From DATBJG01 sp963790545 (GTDB lineage: Bacteria; Acidobacteriota; Vicinamibacteria; Vicinamibacterales; JAMQPK01), in NCBI GenBank assembly GCA_963790545.1, contig CAWBPA010000017.1, positions 1,488,001 to 1,552,000 on the forward strand: 64,000 nt of DNA, in the 5' to 3' direction. The notes beneath the pieces are model-generated. The model did not search any database. It worked only from the letters and a program-made list of their open reading frames with translations, and had not been told where the DNA came from. The translations under genes were made by a program, and so were the position numbers. Positions 1 to 8,747 of this stretch are shown here, piece after piece (within the stretch, counting starts at the first letter, position 1; the number at the start of each line of letters is the position of its first letter).

Positions 1-219
1 CCCGCTGGGGCCACGGATGATGCTGCGCTTCAGCTCGCCATCCAGCTGGTCTTCGAACCTATCGCGTTCGTTATAGATCCGGTCGAGGAGATCCTTGACC
101 GCGTTATCGTTCAGACGTTCCGCGGCTACGGCCGGCGTCGCGAAAAGAGCGGCCATAAGTGCCACACACGCCGCCATCGAGAGTCGTGTCGTCGCTGTCT
201 TAGTCATGACTGTGGCCAT
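1..219 (-). CDS. Exported protein, N-terminal part only (runs off the window)
   Basis: This is the first 73 codons of a minus-strand gene whose remainder lies left of the window. It starts at ATG 219 (an in-frame ATG at 207 is the alternative), with a G-rich tract just upstream as a possible ribosome site. Residues 1-33 form a clear signal peptide: short polar n-region, a hydrophobic stretch AACVALMAALF, and a likely cleavage after AVA. The mature part begins with a charged helical segment (DLLDRIYNERDRFEDQLDG). I do not recognise a domain in what is visible; a periplasmic protein of unknown role is all that can be said. It is divergent from the CxxCH protein at 552. Confidence 0.6.
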   Translation of the reverse strand, partial: MATVMTKTATTRLSMAACVALMAALFATPAVAAERLNDNAVKDLLDRIYNERDRFEDQLDGELKRSIIRGPSG

Positions 220-551
220 AACATACCCCCCCACTTGTCTGCGAGAGACTTTTCGAAGTCCACTTGCTGGCCGTCGGGCCCGGGTCATGACGGCACGGCA
301 TATCGCGCTTCCATCTGGATTTCGTGGGCAGGATCGCCACGAAATATCGCGGTCTCAAGCGACTATTCGCAATGCGGCTCGAATGTAATCGCTTTCTCTG
401 GCCAAAACTGTTCAATTTCTTACAGAGCAGCTGGCCCCAGCGTCCGACAACGAGCGTCGGACGCTATGGGCAATGCGAAGTTGTTGCCAGCCCGCCATCT
501 CTCGACGTCGCTTGACGACGGAAGGCTGTCCACACAAAATCAGTGCACCCA
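220..551. other. Divergent intergenic region with a hairpin
   Basis: This 332-base gap separates two divergent genes and presumably carries both promoters, though I cannot pick out -35/-10 pairs with confidence. At 440-464 there is a 9-bp perfect inverted repeat (GCGTCCGAC / GTCGGACGC) with a 7-base loop, without a T tract. Small ORFs in this gap have no start context or protein-like composition. Confidence 0.4.
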
Positions 552-1863
552 ATGCGCGGCAGAATTCTCCTGGCCGTTGGACTCTCTCTGACCATACTTG
601 GCGGCATGTGGGCACCCATCGATGCCCAGCGGGCCGGTGCATTTATGGGATCGTCCGATGATCCGGCCATCAAGTATTCAACCGCGCCGCTGAACAATGC
701 CGTCGTCGATGTGAATGAGAAGCTTCAGAACGGGACCGTTGTACTCACATTTGAAGGCCGCAGCGGATTCTTACGGTCGGCGCTCGAGGCGCTGCAGATT
801 CCCGTTGATTCACAGTTGCTGGTCTTCTCTCGCGCGAGCTTGCAGGGACGGCAGATCAACGAACTGAACCCCCGCGCGCTGTTCTTCAACGATCGCGTCG
901 CGCTCGGCTGGGTGCGCGGCGGTGACATTATCGAGGTCGCCGCTCACGACGAGTCCGCCGGCATCGTGTTTTACACCCTCGACCAGCGTGCCGATGCCGC
1001 GACCGGCCCCCCGCAGTTCAAGCGCGCGTTTCAGTGCCTGGGGTGTCATCAGGCAGGCGATACGCTTGGCGTACCGGGCCTGTTGATGTTCAGCACCACA
1101 CGTCCGGATCCGTCGCTGGGATTCGACCTTCCGCGTCCCATCGATCAAAGCGATCCGCTGAGCCTGCGCTTTGGCGGCTGGTTCGTGACCGGCGGTACTG
1201 GTTCGGCGCCGCACTTGGGGAATGACGTGAGCGCCCTCAGCGGCCGCGCCAGGCACGAGCTCGCGTCGGTGGACGGGTTGTTCGACCCGGACGGCTATCG
1301 CGCTCTCTCGAGCGACATCGCGGCCCACCTCGTGTTCACGCACCAGGTGCGGATGACGAACCTCCTGACGCGCGCCAGCTGGGAAGCACGCGCCGCCGAC
1401 CCGTCATTACACCCTCCGTTTACCTCTACCCCTGAAGAGGATGCCCGTGTTGCCGCCATGATGAATGGCGTCGCAAGCGAGGTCGTCGATCACTTGTTGT
1501 TCATCGACGAAACGAAGCTCACCGACACGGGTCCAGAGTGGGTCAGGCTTCGCAGAGCGATTCTCGGCCATCGGACCGCGGGACCGAAAGGGCCGCTCGC
1601 TGCACGAGCTCGAACTGAATCGTCGCCTGATGAAGTACCCCTGCAGCTACTTGATCTACTCGCCAGCTTTCGACGCGCTGCCCCCCGGCGCGAAGGACCC
1701 GATCTACCGGCGTATGTGGGAGGTGTTGTCGGGACGAGCACGGGACAAACGTTACGTGTCGGCGCTCTCCTTCGCAGACCGTCAGGCCATCGTCGAAATC
1801 CTGCGAGACACGAAGAAGGACCTTCCGTCGTATTTTCAGGGTTCTAAGGTTCCAGGGTTCTAA
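552..1863 (+). CDS. Exported single-CxxCH protein, frame-broken
   Basis: Secreted protein with an N-terminal signal peptide (ILLAVGLSLTILGGMWAP, cleavage near IDAQ) and one haem-binding-type motif, CLGCH, around residue 160, so probably a periplasmic c-type cytochrome-like protein. The start could also be GTG 543. The reading frame breaks near 1535: upstream frame reads to about TDTGPEW, and protein-like sequence resumes one frame over with SGFAERFSAIGPRD and runs through KYPCSYLIYSPAFDALP to the stop at 1863. The merged span is one base too long for an open frame, consistent with one inserted base. Expected intact length is about 436 residues. Function unknown; an electron-transfer or oxidase partner role is inference. 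The next gene, the alginate-export porin, is convergent. Confidence 0.65.
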
Positions 1864-1899
1864 CTTTAGAACCGTGGGGAACCCTGAACGTGACCCGGC

Positions 1900-3303
1900 T
1901 CAGAAGCGATAGCGCGCGGTAAACGAATAGAAGCCAAAGCCGTCCGAAACGAACGTGCGCTCGAGGAACCTACCTGAAAGGAACCGTGTGATGACGCCCT
2001 GCAGCTGAAGGTGGGCTGTCGGCTGCCAGACCACGAGCACGCCGGGATTAGTACCCACGTACTTTCCAACGCCGGCCTCTGGCGGAAATAGGACCCGCAG
2101 ATCGGTGGCGTAGACTCCGTCTCCGGTGGAGGTACGCCAGTAACTGGGCACTTCCAAGCCGATCGTGAGATCGCGTCGGGGGAACACCGTCAGGGCCGGC
2201 GTGAAATCGGTGAGATTGGTTGGTCCGAGCAACCCCACGGCGCCTGAATAGGCATTGCCCGGAAACAACGGATTGAACGACTGAAGAGTCGGGTCACTGC
2301 GATCTCGATCGCCTGCGGCCCAGTCGGTGCGGATGCTCAAACGCGGTCTCCACTTTGCGGACGGGAACCGATAGCCCGTCTCAGTCGCGAAGGCCCACGC
2401 TCGAATCGGTGCATCCGCAAAGCGACCCCATTGAAAGACGACGTCGTAGTTCAAGTCGATCTGGGTGCCGGTACCGCTCCACTTCCCCCCGATGGTGTGA
2501 CGCAACTCAGGCCCCAGCGCTTGAGCGTAGACGGATTGTTCTCTGTCAATGCCCAGATAGTACACGCCCATCTCACTGCGCTGGAGCGCGGGTCCGCGAC
2601 GGCCCACTGCGCCTCCCCAGAACAGCTGCTCACGGATCGGACGATCGTCAAAACTTGCTGGCCGCAAATCCACAAGCGCCGCGCCAACGCCCACAATGGT
2701 CCACCCCGGCGTCCGGTACGAGAACACCACGCCGTCAAAACTTCGTTTGACATTCAGGCCAGGACTGGCCGAGATCAGCCTGGAGCTGCCAATTTCGATC
2801 TCCTGCCGCCCGACGATCACGGTCAGCCGGTCTGTCTGTCGAACTGGCTGGCGGAATTCGACGAAGGCCTGGTGCAAATCGACGGGATTTCGATCGGTCG
2901 GACGTGGCGATCGCAGCCTCCCCTGGATGAGGCCGCTTTGCAGCTCGCCGAACACTCGGACGCGGGGTCCAAGGCGCAGATCGGCCCCGAACAGATATCG
3001 CTGCAGCGCGTAGTTGTCCACCGTCGAAGGACGCGTCGGGGTCTCGCGAATGCGAAACCCTTCCGGTCGAAGGCGAAACTCACCGCTCAGAGAGAGCGAC
3101 CAGTCTTCACGGCCGAGCGCGATGTACTTGACCGGGTCCCAGAAATCAGTCTTCGGGGCGGTCTTGAGAAACGTCCAGTCTTCGTCGGCCGCATTCGGTC
3201 GATAGATACGTTGTGGCGCAGGCTGGGCCCAAGCGCTCGCGACCCCCGCGAGCAGGCACATACCCACGAGAATGGTTCTCGACCATGTGTCAGCGCTTGT
3301 CAT
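1900..3303 (-). CDS. Alginate-export-family outer membrane porin
   Basis: 467-residue outer membrane beta-barrel of the alginate export (AlgE-like) family. A signal peptide is present (ILVGMCLLAGVASAWAQ). The mature protein opens with a DEDW segment, then the family-typical order LSLSGEFRLRPEGF, LQRYLFGADLRLG and VYGELQ-like strands (here VFGELQSGLIQGR), the VIVGRQEIEIGSSRL strand and the KRSFDGVVF strand. It ends in the aromatic-terminated strand ARYRF, as expected for BAM-dependent insertion. In Acidobacteria such porins are common and probably pass small organic solutes rather than alginate. It is convergent with the CxxCH gene and divergent from the PQQ dehydrogenase at 3402. The 98-base gap to that gene holds both promoters. 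Confidence 0.8.
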   Translation of the reverse strand: MTSADTWSRTILVGMCLLAGVASAWAQPAPQRIYRPNAADEDWTFLKTAPKTDFWDPVKYIALGREDWSLSLSGEFRLRPEGFRIRETPTRPSTVDNYALQRYLFGADLRLGPRVRVFGELQSGLIQGRLRSPRPTDRNPVDLHQAFVEFRQPVRQTDRLTVIVGRQEIEIGSSRLISASPGLNVKRSFDGVVFSYRTPGWTIVGVGAALVDLRPASFDDRPIREQLFWGGAVGRRGPALQRSEMGVYYLGIDREQSVYAQALGPELRHTIGGKWSGTGTQIDLNYDVVFQWGRFADAPIRAWAFATETGYRFPSAKWRPRLSIRTDWAAGDRDRSDPTLQSFNPLFPGNAYSGAVGLLGPTNLTDFTPALTVFPRRDLTIGLEVPSYWRTSTGDGVYATDLRVLFPPEAGVGKYVGTNPGVLVVWQPTAHLQLQGVITRFLSGRFLERTFVSDGFGFYSFTARYRF

Positions 3304-3401
3304 CCGCAGGCGCAGGAGCCTCCCGCCGAAAGTGTCTCACAAACATCCCACTGAACGGTCAGGCGCAGTAAAATTCCAGCTCCGATATACCGGAGGGTGC
3401 G

Positions 3402-5456
3402 ATGACCAGAGCGCATGTGCTGCAAGCCAGACCAGCGAGACTCGCACTGTGGTTGGTTCTTGCCGTGAGCCTCTCGCAGGGCACACCTGCGGTTGTCGCG
3501 CAGGACCGTGGCACGCCGACAGGAGAATGGCGCTACATCGGTGGCAATGCTGCGCACACGCGCTATCTGCCGGTTGACCAGATTGACGCCAGCAACTTCG
3601 AAAAACTCACGGTTGCGTGGGTGTGGCGAGGCGACAACTTCGGGCCTGTTGTGGACCACATCTTCCGATCGACCCCCATCTATGTGGACGGCATCCTTTA
3701 CACGGTCGCAGGGCAGCGCCGGACGGTGGCCGCCATCGACGCGGCAACTGGCGAGACACTCTGGACCTACCGTGAGCCGCACACGACGCGGTACGCACGA
3801 GGCATGCGGAACAACTACGGCAAGGGCGTTGCGTTCGGAGACGTGAACGGGCGCGGCATCATCTACTACACGTCTCCGGCTTTTTTCCTCCACGCCATCG
3901 ATGCCAAGACCGGAGAGCACGTCGAGAACTGGGGAACAGGTGTGCCGATACCCGGCTTCCCCCGAAGCGGCGTCATCGACATGCTTCCTGATCTCGTGCG
4001 GGACTGGGCGCCGTGGACGGAGTCTGGCCTCAAGTACGACCCCGAGAAAGGCATCCCCCGGGAGATCGGCAACCTGTCGACTTCATCACCGCCCATCGTC
4101 GTCAACGGTGTGGTAGTGGTTGGCAATGTGCACGAGCAGGGGTACTACCAGACCCGCATCGAGAACATCCCGGGCGACATCCTCGCGTACGACACGAGAA
4201 GCGGGAAGCACCTGTGGAAGTTTCACGTCATTCCACGGCCGGGCGAGTTCGGTCACGACACCTGGGAGAATGACGCCTGGAAAAGAACGGGCGATGTGTC
4301 GTCCTGGGCTCCGATGTCCGCCGATCCGGAACGTGGGCTCGTCTACATTCCCACGAACCCCCCGACGATCGATTTCTTCGGCGGGTTCAGACCCGGCCAC
4401 AACCTGTTCGGCACGAGCATCCTCGCGCTCGACGTCAAAACAGGCAAGCGCGTGTGGCATTTCCAGACCGTTCACCACGACATCTGGAACTTCGATAATC
4501 CGACCGCTCCCGTCCTCCTGGATGTGAACGTCAACGGAAAGAAAACGCCAATCCTCGTTCAGACCACGAAACAGGGCTTTGCCTATACGTTCAACCGGCA
4601 GACGGGAGAGCCGATTTGGCCCATCGAAGAGCGGCCGGTCGCCGAGTCAGACTTGCCGGGCGAGAAGCTGGCGCTCACGCAGCCGTTCCCGACCAGGCCG
4701 GCTGCGTTCGAGATTCAAGAGCTCAGCGAGGACAACCTCATCGACTTCACACCCGAGCTGCGTCAGGAGGCCGTCAAGATCCTCAAGAACTACAGAGTCG
4801 GTCCTCTGTTCAATCCGCCGATCCGGGTCGGACATCCCTCCGGACTGCGTTCGTTCGTCAGCTGTCCGTCGGGCGCGAGCAACATCTTCGGTCCGACCGT
4901 TGCCGACCCGGAGTCGGGAATCCTGTACGTCGCGAGCGAGCGTGCCTGTCGCTCCGAGAACATCGTGCCCGCCAACCAAATGGACAAACCCGACGATCCG
5001 AAAACGACAGGCAAGACGCTGTCGCAATGGGTCGTTGCGAACCGCGGCGATCTTCGTGGCCCGCAAGGTCTGCCCATCTGGAAACCGCCGTACAGCAAGA
5101 TCGTGGCAATCGACATGAACACCGGTGAGCACCTCTGGTGGATCCCGAATGGCGACACCCCAGAACGCATCAGGAATCACCCGGCTTTGAAAGGCTTGAG
5201 CCTGCCGAACACGGGTCAGGAGAGCCACGCGGTCATGATGGCCACGCCGACGCTGCTCATCACGGCACCGAGCGGCACCGACTCGCTCCTGCACGCGGTG
5301 GACAAGAAGACGGGCAAACGCCTTGGCACGGTCAAGCTGCCGGCGCCCGGTCAATACGGCATGATGGGTTACTTACATCAGGGCAGGCAGTACATCGTGG
5401 TCCAAATTGCGAGCCAGACACATCCCGGTGCGCTCGTCGCGCTGCGGCTGCCGTAA
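3402..5456 (+). CDS. PQQ-dependent dehydrogenase (quinoprotein beta-propeller)
   Basis: 684-residue secreted quinoprotein of the eight-bladed PQQ propeller family (glucose/alcohol dehydrogenase type), oxidising an alcohol or sugar in the periplasm with electrons passed to quinone or cytochrome. A CGGAGGG ribosome site precedes the ATG. The signal peptide covers about residues 1-34 (cleavage at VVAQD). The mature N-terminus GEWRYIGGNAAHTRY is the family hallmark, followed by repeated tryptophan-docking blades (AATGETLWTYRE, DTRSGKHLWKFH, DVKTGKRVWHFQ, NTGEHLWWIP). The segment HHDIWNFDNP is typical of the propeller core. No C-terminal haem domain is present and I see no adjacent-cysteine disulfide motif of the ethanol enzymes. 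Substrate cannot be assigned. A 30-bp perfect inverted repeat follows the stop and could act as a bidirectional terminator. Confidence 0.88.
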   Translation: MTRAHVLQARPARLALWLVLAVSLSQGTPAVVAQDRGTPTGEWRYIGGNAAHTRYLPVDQIDASNFEKLTVAWVWRGDNFGPVVDHIFRSTPIYVDGILYTVAGQRRTVAAIDAATGETLWTYREPHTTRYARGMRNNYGKGVAFGDVNGRGIIYYTSPAFFLHAIDAKTGEHVENWGTGVPIPGFPRSGVIDMLPDLVRDWAPWTESGLKYDPEKGIPREIGNLSTSSPPIVVNGVVVVGNVHEQGYYQTRIENIPGDILAYDTRSGKHLWKFHVIPRPGEFGHDTWENDAWKRTGDVSSWAPMSADPERGLVYIPTNPPTIDFFGGFRPGHNLFGTSILALDVKTGKRVWHFQTVHHDIWNFDNPTAPVLLDVNVNGKKTPILVQTTKQGFAYTFNRQTGEPIWPIEERPVAESDLPGEKLALTQPFPTRPAAFEIQELSEDNLIDFTPELRQEAVKILKNYRVGPLFNPPIRVGHPSGLRSFVSCPSGASNIFGPTVADPESGILYVASERACRSENIVPANQMDKPDDPKTTGKTLSQWVVANRGDLRGPQGLPIWKPPYSKIVAIDMNTGEHLWWIPNGDTPERIRNHPALKGLSLPNTGQESHAVMMATPTLLITAPSGTDSLLHAVDKKTGKRLGTVKLPAPGQYGMMGYLHQGRQYIVVQIASQTHPGALVALRLP

Positions 5457-5461
5457 CGTGC

Positions 5462-5534
5462 GTGTCGGCGGGTCTAAAGACCCGCCTCTACAGGTGAGAT
5501 ATCGGTAGAGGCGGGTCTTTAGACCCGCCGACAC
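5462..5534. repeat. Long perfect inverted repeat (repeat family A), terminator-like
   Basis: Two perfectly complementary 30-base arms (5462-5491 and 5505-5534) flank a 13-base loop. Each arm is itself palindromic around GGGTCTAAAGACCC. It sits between convergent genes, 5 bases after the PQQ dehydrogenase stop. The same trinucleotide-rich palindromic style (GGTCTTTAGACC) recurs near 30199, 41449, 47089 and 50421, so this is a member of a dispersed repeat family rather than a gene-specific terminator. Confidence 0.9.
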
Positions 5535-5537
5535 TGG

Positions 5538-6504
5538 TTACTTCACAGTAACCAGGACATGAGCCGTGGTCCAGCAACACTGCTCGCCGCCACCACCGTC
5601 GCCCGAGTCGTCGTTGACCTGCACGCGCAGCACATATTCTCCCAGGCGTACTGAAGGTGGCTGTCGTCGAGGCCTCGAGCAACAGTTTCGGGTCCCCTTT
5701 CGTCACGAGCGGAATCTGAGCCTGCGCAAATTTCACATCTCCGGGTCCCCGGTGTTTTCTCCAGTTCACGGTGATGTCGGGAGGCTCGGTCTTTGCCGCA
5801 GCGCTTCCACCGCCGATCACCTGGTCACCAACGACGGCAACCGATGCAGGGTTGGGCGCCTGGCTTGCGGTACGCGCGCGGAGTTCCGCTTCAGCTCCCG
5901 CCTTGAGGGTCGGGGGATCGGAGGCCCACAGCGTCAGTGGCACCGGCTGCCCCACGGTGCCCGAAAGCTTCTGCGCGATGTCTACCGGAGGCCCCGAGAG
6001 CGGCGGACCGTCGCGCTTGAATCGCACGACGGGCGGCTCGTTTCCGTTGGCGGGATGGTGGTAGTAGTCGATCCAGTACGGCGGGTTGAGCCAGAACGAA
6101 ACCGTTGACGTCTGGCCGTTGGCCGTGAGCGTCCACGTCAAGCGTTTGTTCCCGAAGTTTTTCGGGACCTTGATGGCGAAGACGCCATGCTGACGTCCGT
6201 TGTAGAAGTGAGTCGGCTGACCGTAATCGGGCCCGTCCGGCTCGATCCGATTGTCGGGACCCACCGGAATGACGAGCTCCTGATCTCGGTTGCGGTTGTA
6301 GTAGCCGAGGAGCAACAGCAGGTTTTCACCTGTCTTGTCGGGGCCCCAGCCTTCGAACGCCGGAAAGATCGCCTCTCCGCGGACGCCCAGCGGCTCGAAG
6401 ACGAGCGGAGGGCGTGGCACCTGCGCCCGAGTCGGCATCGCGATCGCGCACATGCCAACCGCGAGGGCCGCCGCCAAGGAGATCACCCGTCGACGCGATC
6501 TCAT
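5538..6504 (-). CDS. Secreted protein of unknown function, frame-broken near C-terminus
   Basis: Exported protein of about 321 residues, starting at ATG 6504, 19 bases after the stop of the upstream cytochrome-type gene; the two are a likely operon. The signal peptide (ISLAAALAVGMCAIAMPTRAQ) is clear. Recognisable blocks include FPAFEGWGPDKTGE, LLLLLGYYNRN and LNPPYWIDYYHHP. The frame breaks near 5640: removing one base restores STPGEYVLRVQV followed by NDDSGDGGGGEQCCWTT and a stop at 5538, an ending that looks like an Ig-like beta-sandwich strand. I do not recognise a named domain. The pairing with a haem/copper-type protein suggests a shared periplasmic role (inference). Confidence 0.65.
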
Positions 6505-6523
6505 CTCCGCGTTCTTTCGTTCT

Positions 6524-7843
6524 TTACCGTGTGCCGCTCGCCAGCCGCGTTTTGCGTGCTTCAACCTCCGCGAGATACTCCTGATCGGTGAGGTAAGTCA
6601 CATTCACCCAGGCATGGCCCATCTCATCGACGGTACGATCGCCGTAGCCTACCCACACGTTCGGATCAGGGTTCGACGGGTTGGCCGCAGTATTGTCGTG
6701 CCACGCGGTGATCTTCATCACCGTTCCCTTTGGCAGCAGCGGCGCGGCATCGTCCGCATAAACGTACGAGGTGTGCCAGTTGAATGTGAATTGGTCGACA
6801 TGACTCAGGATGACAGTCCGGCCGCTCGGGAGGATCGCCTCGAGCGACATGGCCTTCCCGCGCAGGTGCATGTGCGGCTGAAAGTTTTCGATCCGCGCGG
6901 CCTGACGAAGCGGGACGAAGCTTTCGGTAGCCTTGACCGTATTTGGCGGAATATCGATGTAACCCGTTCCGGTGTTACCCATGCGGAGCAGGTGCTGGCG
7001 GTACTTGGGTTCCTGCCCTTTCGGATAGAAATAGATCCCCATCTCAACGACATCAGTCACGTCCTCGTCAGCCGCTGAGTAGTGAATATCCCAGGCGATG
7101 CGCGAGCCGGGCAGTATGAGCTTGCCGCTGTTCGGGCGCATGATCTCGCCGTCCTTGCCGACGGCCCACTCCATGAACCGGCCTGGCCCTGCTTGTGTCA
7201 GTTCTCCCGGCTCGTTCTGGAGGATGTCCGAGTTTGCATGATGGGTGATCTTGCGTCCTTTGACGGTCCCGGGACGCACCTCAATCGCGCGCACCCACCT
7301 CGGCTCGGTAACACCTGACTCAACGATAGGCTTCCACCAGGTGTCGTTGGCGCCAGCCCTCTGAGTCCAGGGTTCGGAGCGGATGATCAGGTCGGGTTCC
7401 TGACCGAAGAGGGCCGCGTAGTTCCAGTGCTGGCCCTCGGGCCAGGTCTTCGGCGGCGGCATGTCTTTCGGGTCTCCCTGCGGCGCGCCGTCGTCGACCC
7501 ACTTCACAATCGTCGCAATCTGATCGTCCGAGAGCGACGGATCGTTCTTGAATTCCTGGATGCCGACCGTCTTGTCGAGATGCCACGGCGGCATCTGACG
7601 GCCGAGCACGCGGGCTTTGATCGACCGCGCCCACGGCCGGCTTTCCTCGAAGGTCCTGAGCGACATTGGCGCGATGGAACCCGCCCGATGACACGCCTCG
7701 CACTTCGCCTGGAAGATGGGGGCGATGTCCTTCGAGAACGTCGGGTTCGCCGAAACCTCGGCATGGGCGACCCCGGTTACGAGCCAACCGATTCCCAAAC
7801 CCAGCGCGAACACCCGGAATCTGGCCGATAGAGTCGTGCGCAT
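6524..7843 (-). CDS. Cytochrome c / Cu type II monooxygenase C-domain-like protein
   Basis: 439-residue exported protein with two parts. After the signal peptide (cleavage near AHAEV), residues 35-125 form a c-type cytochrome-like domain with one haem motif CEACH and the downstream MPPWH segment. The C-terminal part (about 170-420) resembles the copper type II ascorbate-dependent monooxygenase fold: it has HHANSD, DIHYSAAD and PHMHLRG histidine clusters in the order expected for copper sites. The family is common in Acidobacteria and usually uncharacterised. A periplasmic copper/haem redox enzyme is likely; the reaction is unknown. It leads an apparent two-gene operon with the unknown protein at 5538 and is divergent from the cupin at 8112. 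Confidence 0.75.
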   Translation of the reverse strand: MRTTLSARFRVFALGLGIGWLVTGVAHAEVSANPTFSKDIAPIFQAKCEACHRAGSIAPMSLRTFEESRPWARSIKARVLGRQMPPWHLDKTVGIQEFKNDPSLSDDQIATIVKWVDDGAPQGDPKDMPPPKTWPEGQHWNYAALFGQEPDLIIRSEPWTQRAGANDTWWKPIVESGVTEPRWVRAIEVRPGTVKGRKITHHANSDILQNEPGELTQAGPGRFMEWAVGKDGEIMRPNSGKLILPGSRIAWDIHYSAADEDVTDVVEMGIYFYPKGQEPKYRQHLLRMGNTGTGYIDIPPNTVKATESFVPLRQAARIENFQPHMHLRGKAMSLEAILPSGRTVILSHVDQFTFNWHTSYVYADDAAPLLPKGTVMKITAWHDNTAANPSNPDPNVWVGYGDRTVDEMGHAWVNVTYLTDQEYLAEVEARKTRLASGTR

Positions 7844-7980
7844 CGCTGCACCCCTGTCAATGACGAAACCACCACTCTCCAGGAAGTCTTCTTCCGCGAC
7901 GCGGTTAAACAGAGCTCCTATTTTGCCCTGATGAGCCGGGAATAGCCAATGGTATAGTCCCGGCCATCGCCGCTATTGCC

Positions 7981-8089
7981 GTTTTCAGTTCTCCGTATTC
8001 CGTTATCCGTCCCCCAAGGGCAATCGAGCAGATTGTTCGAGAAAACGGCAGACAGGCACGGAAAACGGACGACGGAAAAACTGAAAACT
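7981..8089. repeat. Imperfect ~30-bp inverted repeat upstream of the cupin gene
   Basis: The left arm (about 7981-8010, beginning GTTTTCAGTTCTCCG) is complemented by the right arm (about 8059-8089, ending AAAACTGAAAAC) with a few mismatches, around a loop of about 48 bases. It lies just before the cupin start at 8112 and could fold in the leader transcript. Its AT-rich arms differ from the other palindromes in this window. Confidence 0.6.
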
Positions 8090-8111
8090 GAACGTTGACC
8101 GCGAGGTGTCT

Positions 8112-8735
8112 ATGAAGAAGACAATCATGCTCGGACTGACCGGCCCCCTGTGCCTGGTCGCCGCGTTGATGGCACAGGCCAAAATCAACCCCACGGATCC
8201 CCAACCAACGTGCGCGATGTGCCCCGGGTACTACATCCCCGTGAGCGAGCTCGAGGCTTACACGAAAAAAGCCATTGCGGAAAAACTCACCGATCAGCAG
8301 GTCCGGGACGTCGAGATTGGAAAAGCTCACATCGGCATCGGAATGGTCCATCGCGGAAAGCTGGATGCTCCCGCACCGAACTCGGTCGCCGAGCACGATC
8401 AGGTCAGTGAGGTCTATCACGTCATCGACGGCTCCGCCACATTGGTTCTCGGTCCCGACATCACGAACAGGCAGCGTCGTCCGGCGACGTTGTTGACGGT
8501 CCGCGAGTTCAACGGGCCGGGCAATAACGGATCGGAGATTCGGAACGGCGTCGCCTACCAGATCAAGACCGGAGATGTCGTGGTGATTCCGGCGGGGACC
8601 GGACACTGGTTCTCGAAAATTGACGATCACATCGACTATCTGATGATTCGGATCGATCCCGATAAGGTGACACCGCTCAAGGACGAGGCGGCATCGAAAG
8701 CGTATCTCTCCAAGCCGGCGGCACGCGGTCAATAG
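8112..8735 (+). CDS. Exported cupin-domain protein
   Basis: 207-residue protein with a signal peptide (LGLTGPLCLVAALMAQA) and a single cupin barrel. The metal-binding region is visible as EHDQVSEVYHVIDGSATLVLG (first cupin motif with Glu/His) and the second motif VVIPAGTGHWF. A cysteine pair (CAMC) sits near the mature N-terminus. ATG 8112 is preferred over the GTG at 8106 because it gives a normal signal peptide. Exported cupins of this type in Acidobacteria are uncharacterised; a metal-dependent enzyme or sugar/aromatic binder is possible. It is convergent with the Omp85 gene, with only 12 bases between stops. Confidence 0.8.
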   Translation: MKKTIMLGLTGPLCLVAALMAQAKINPTDPQPTCAMCPGYYIPVSELEAYTKKAIAEKLTDQQVRDVEIGKAHIGIGMVHRGKLDAPAPNSVAEHDQVSEVYHVIDGSATLVLGPDITNRQRRPATLLTVREFNGPGNNGSEIRNGVAYQIKTGDVVVIPAGTGHWFSKIDDHIDYLMIRIDPDKVTPLKDEAASKAYLSKPAARGQ

Positions 8736-8747
8736 GGAGTTCTCGGC

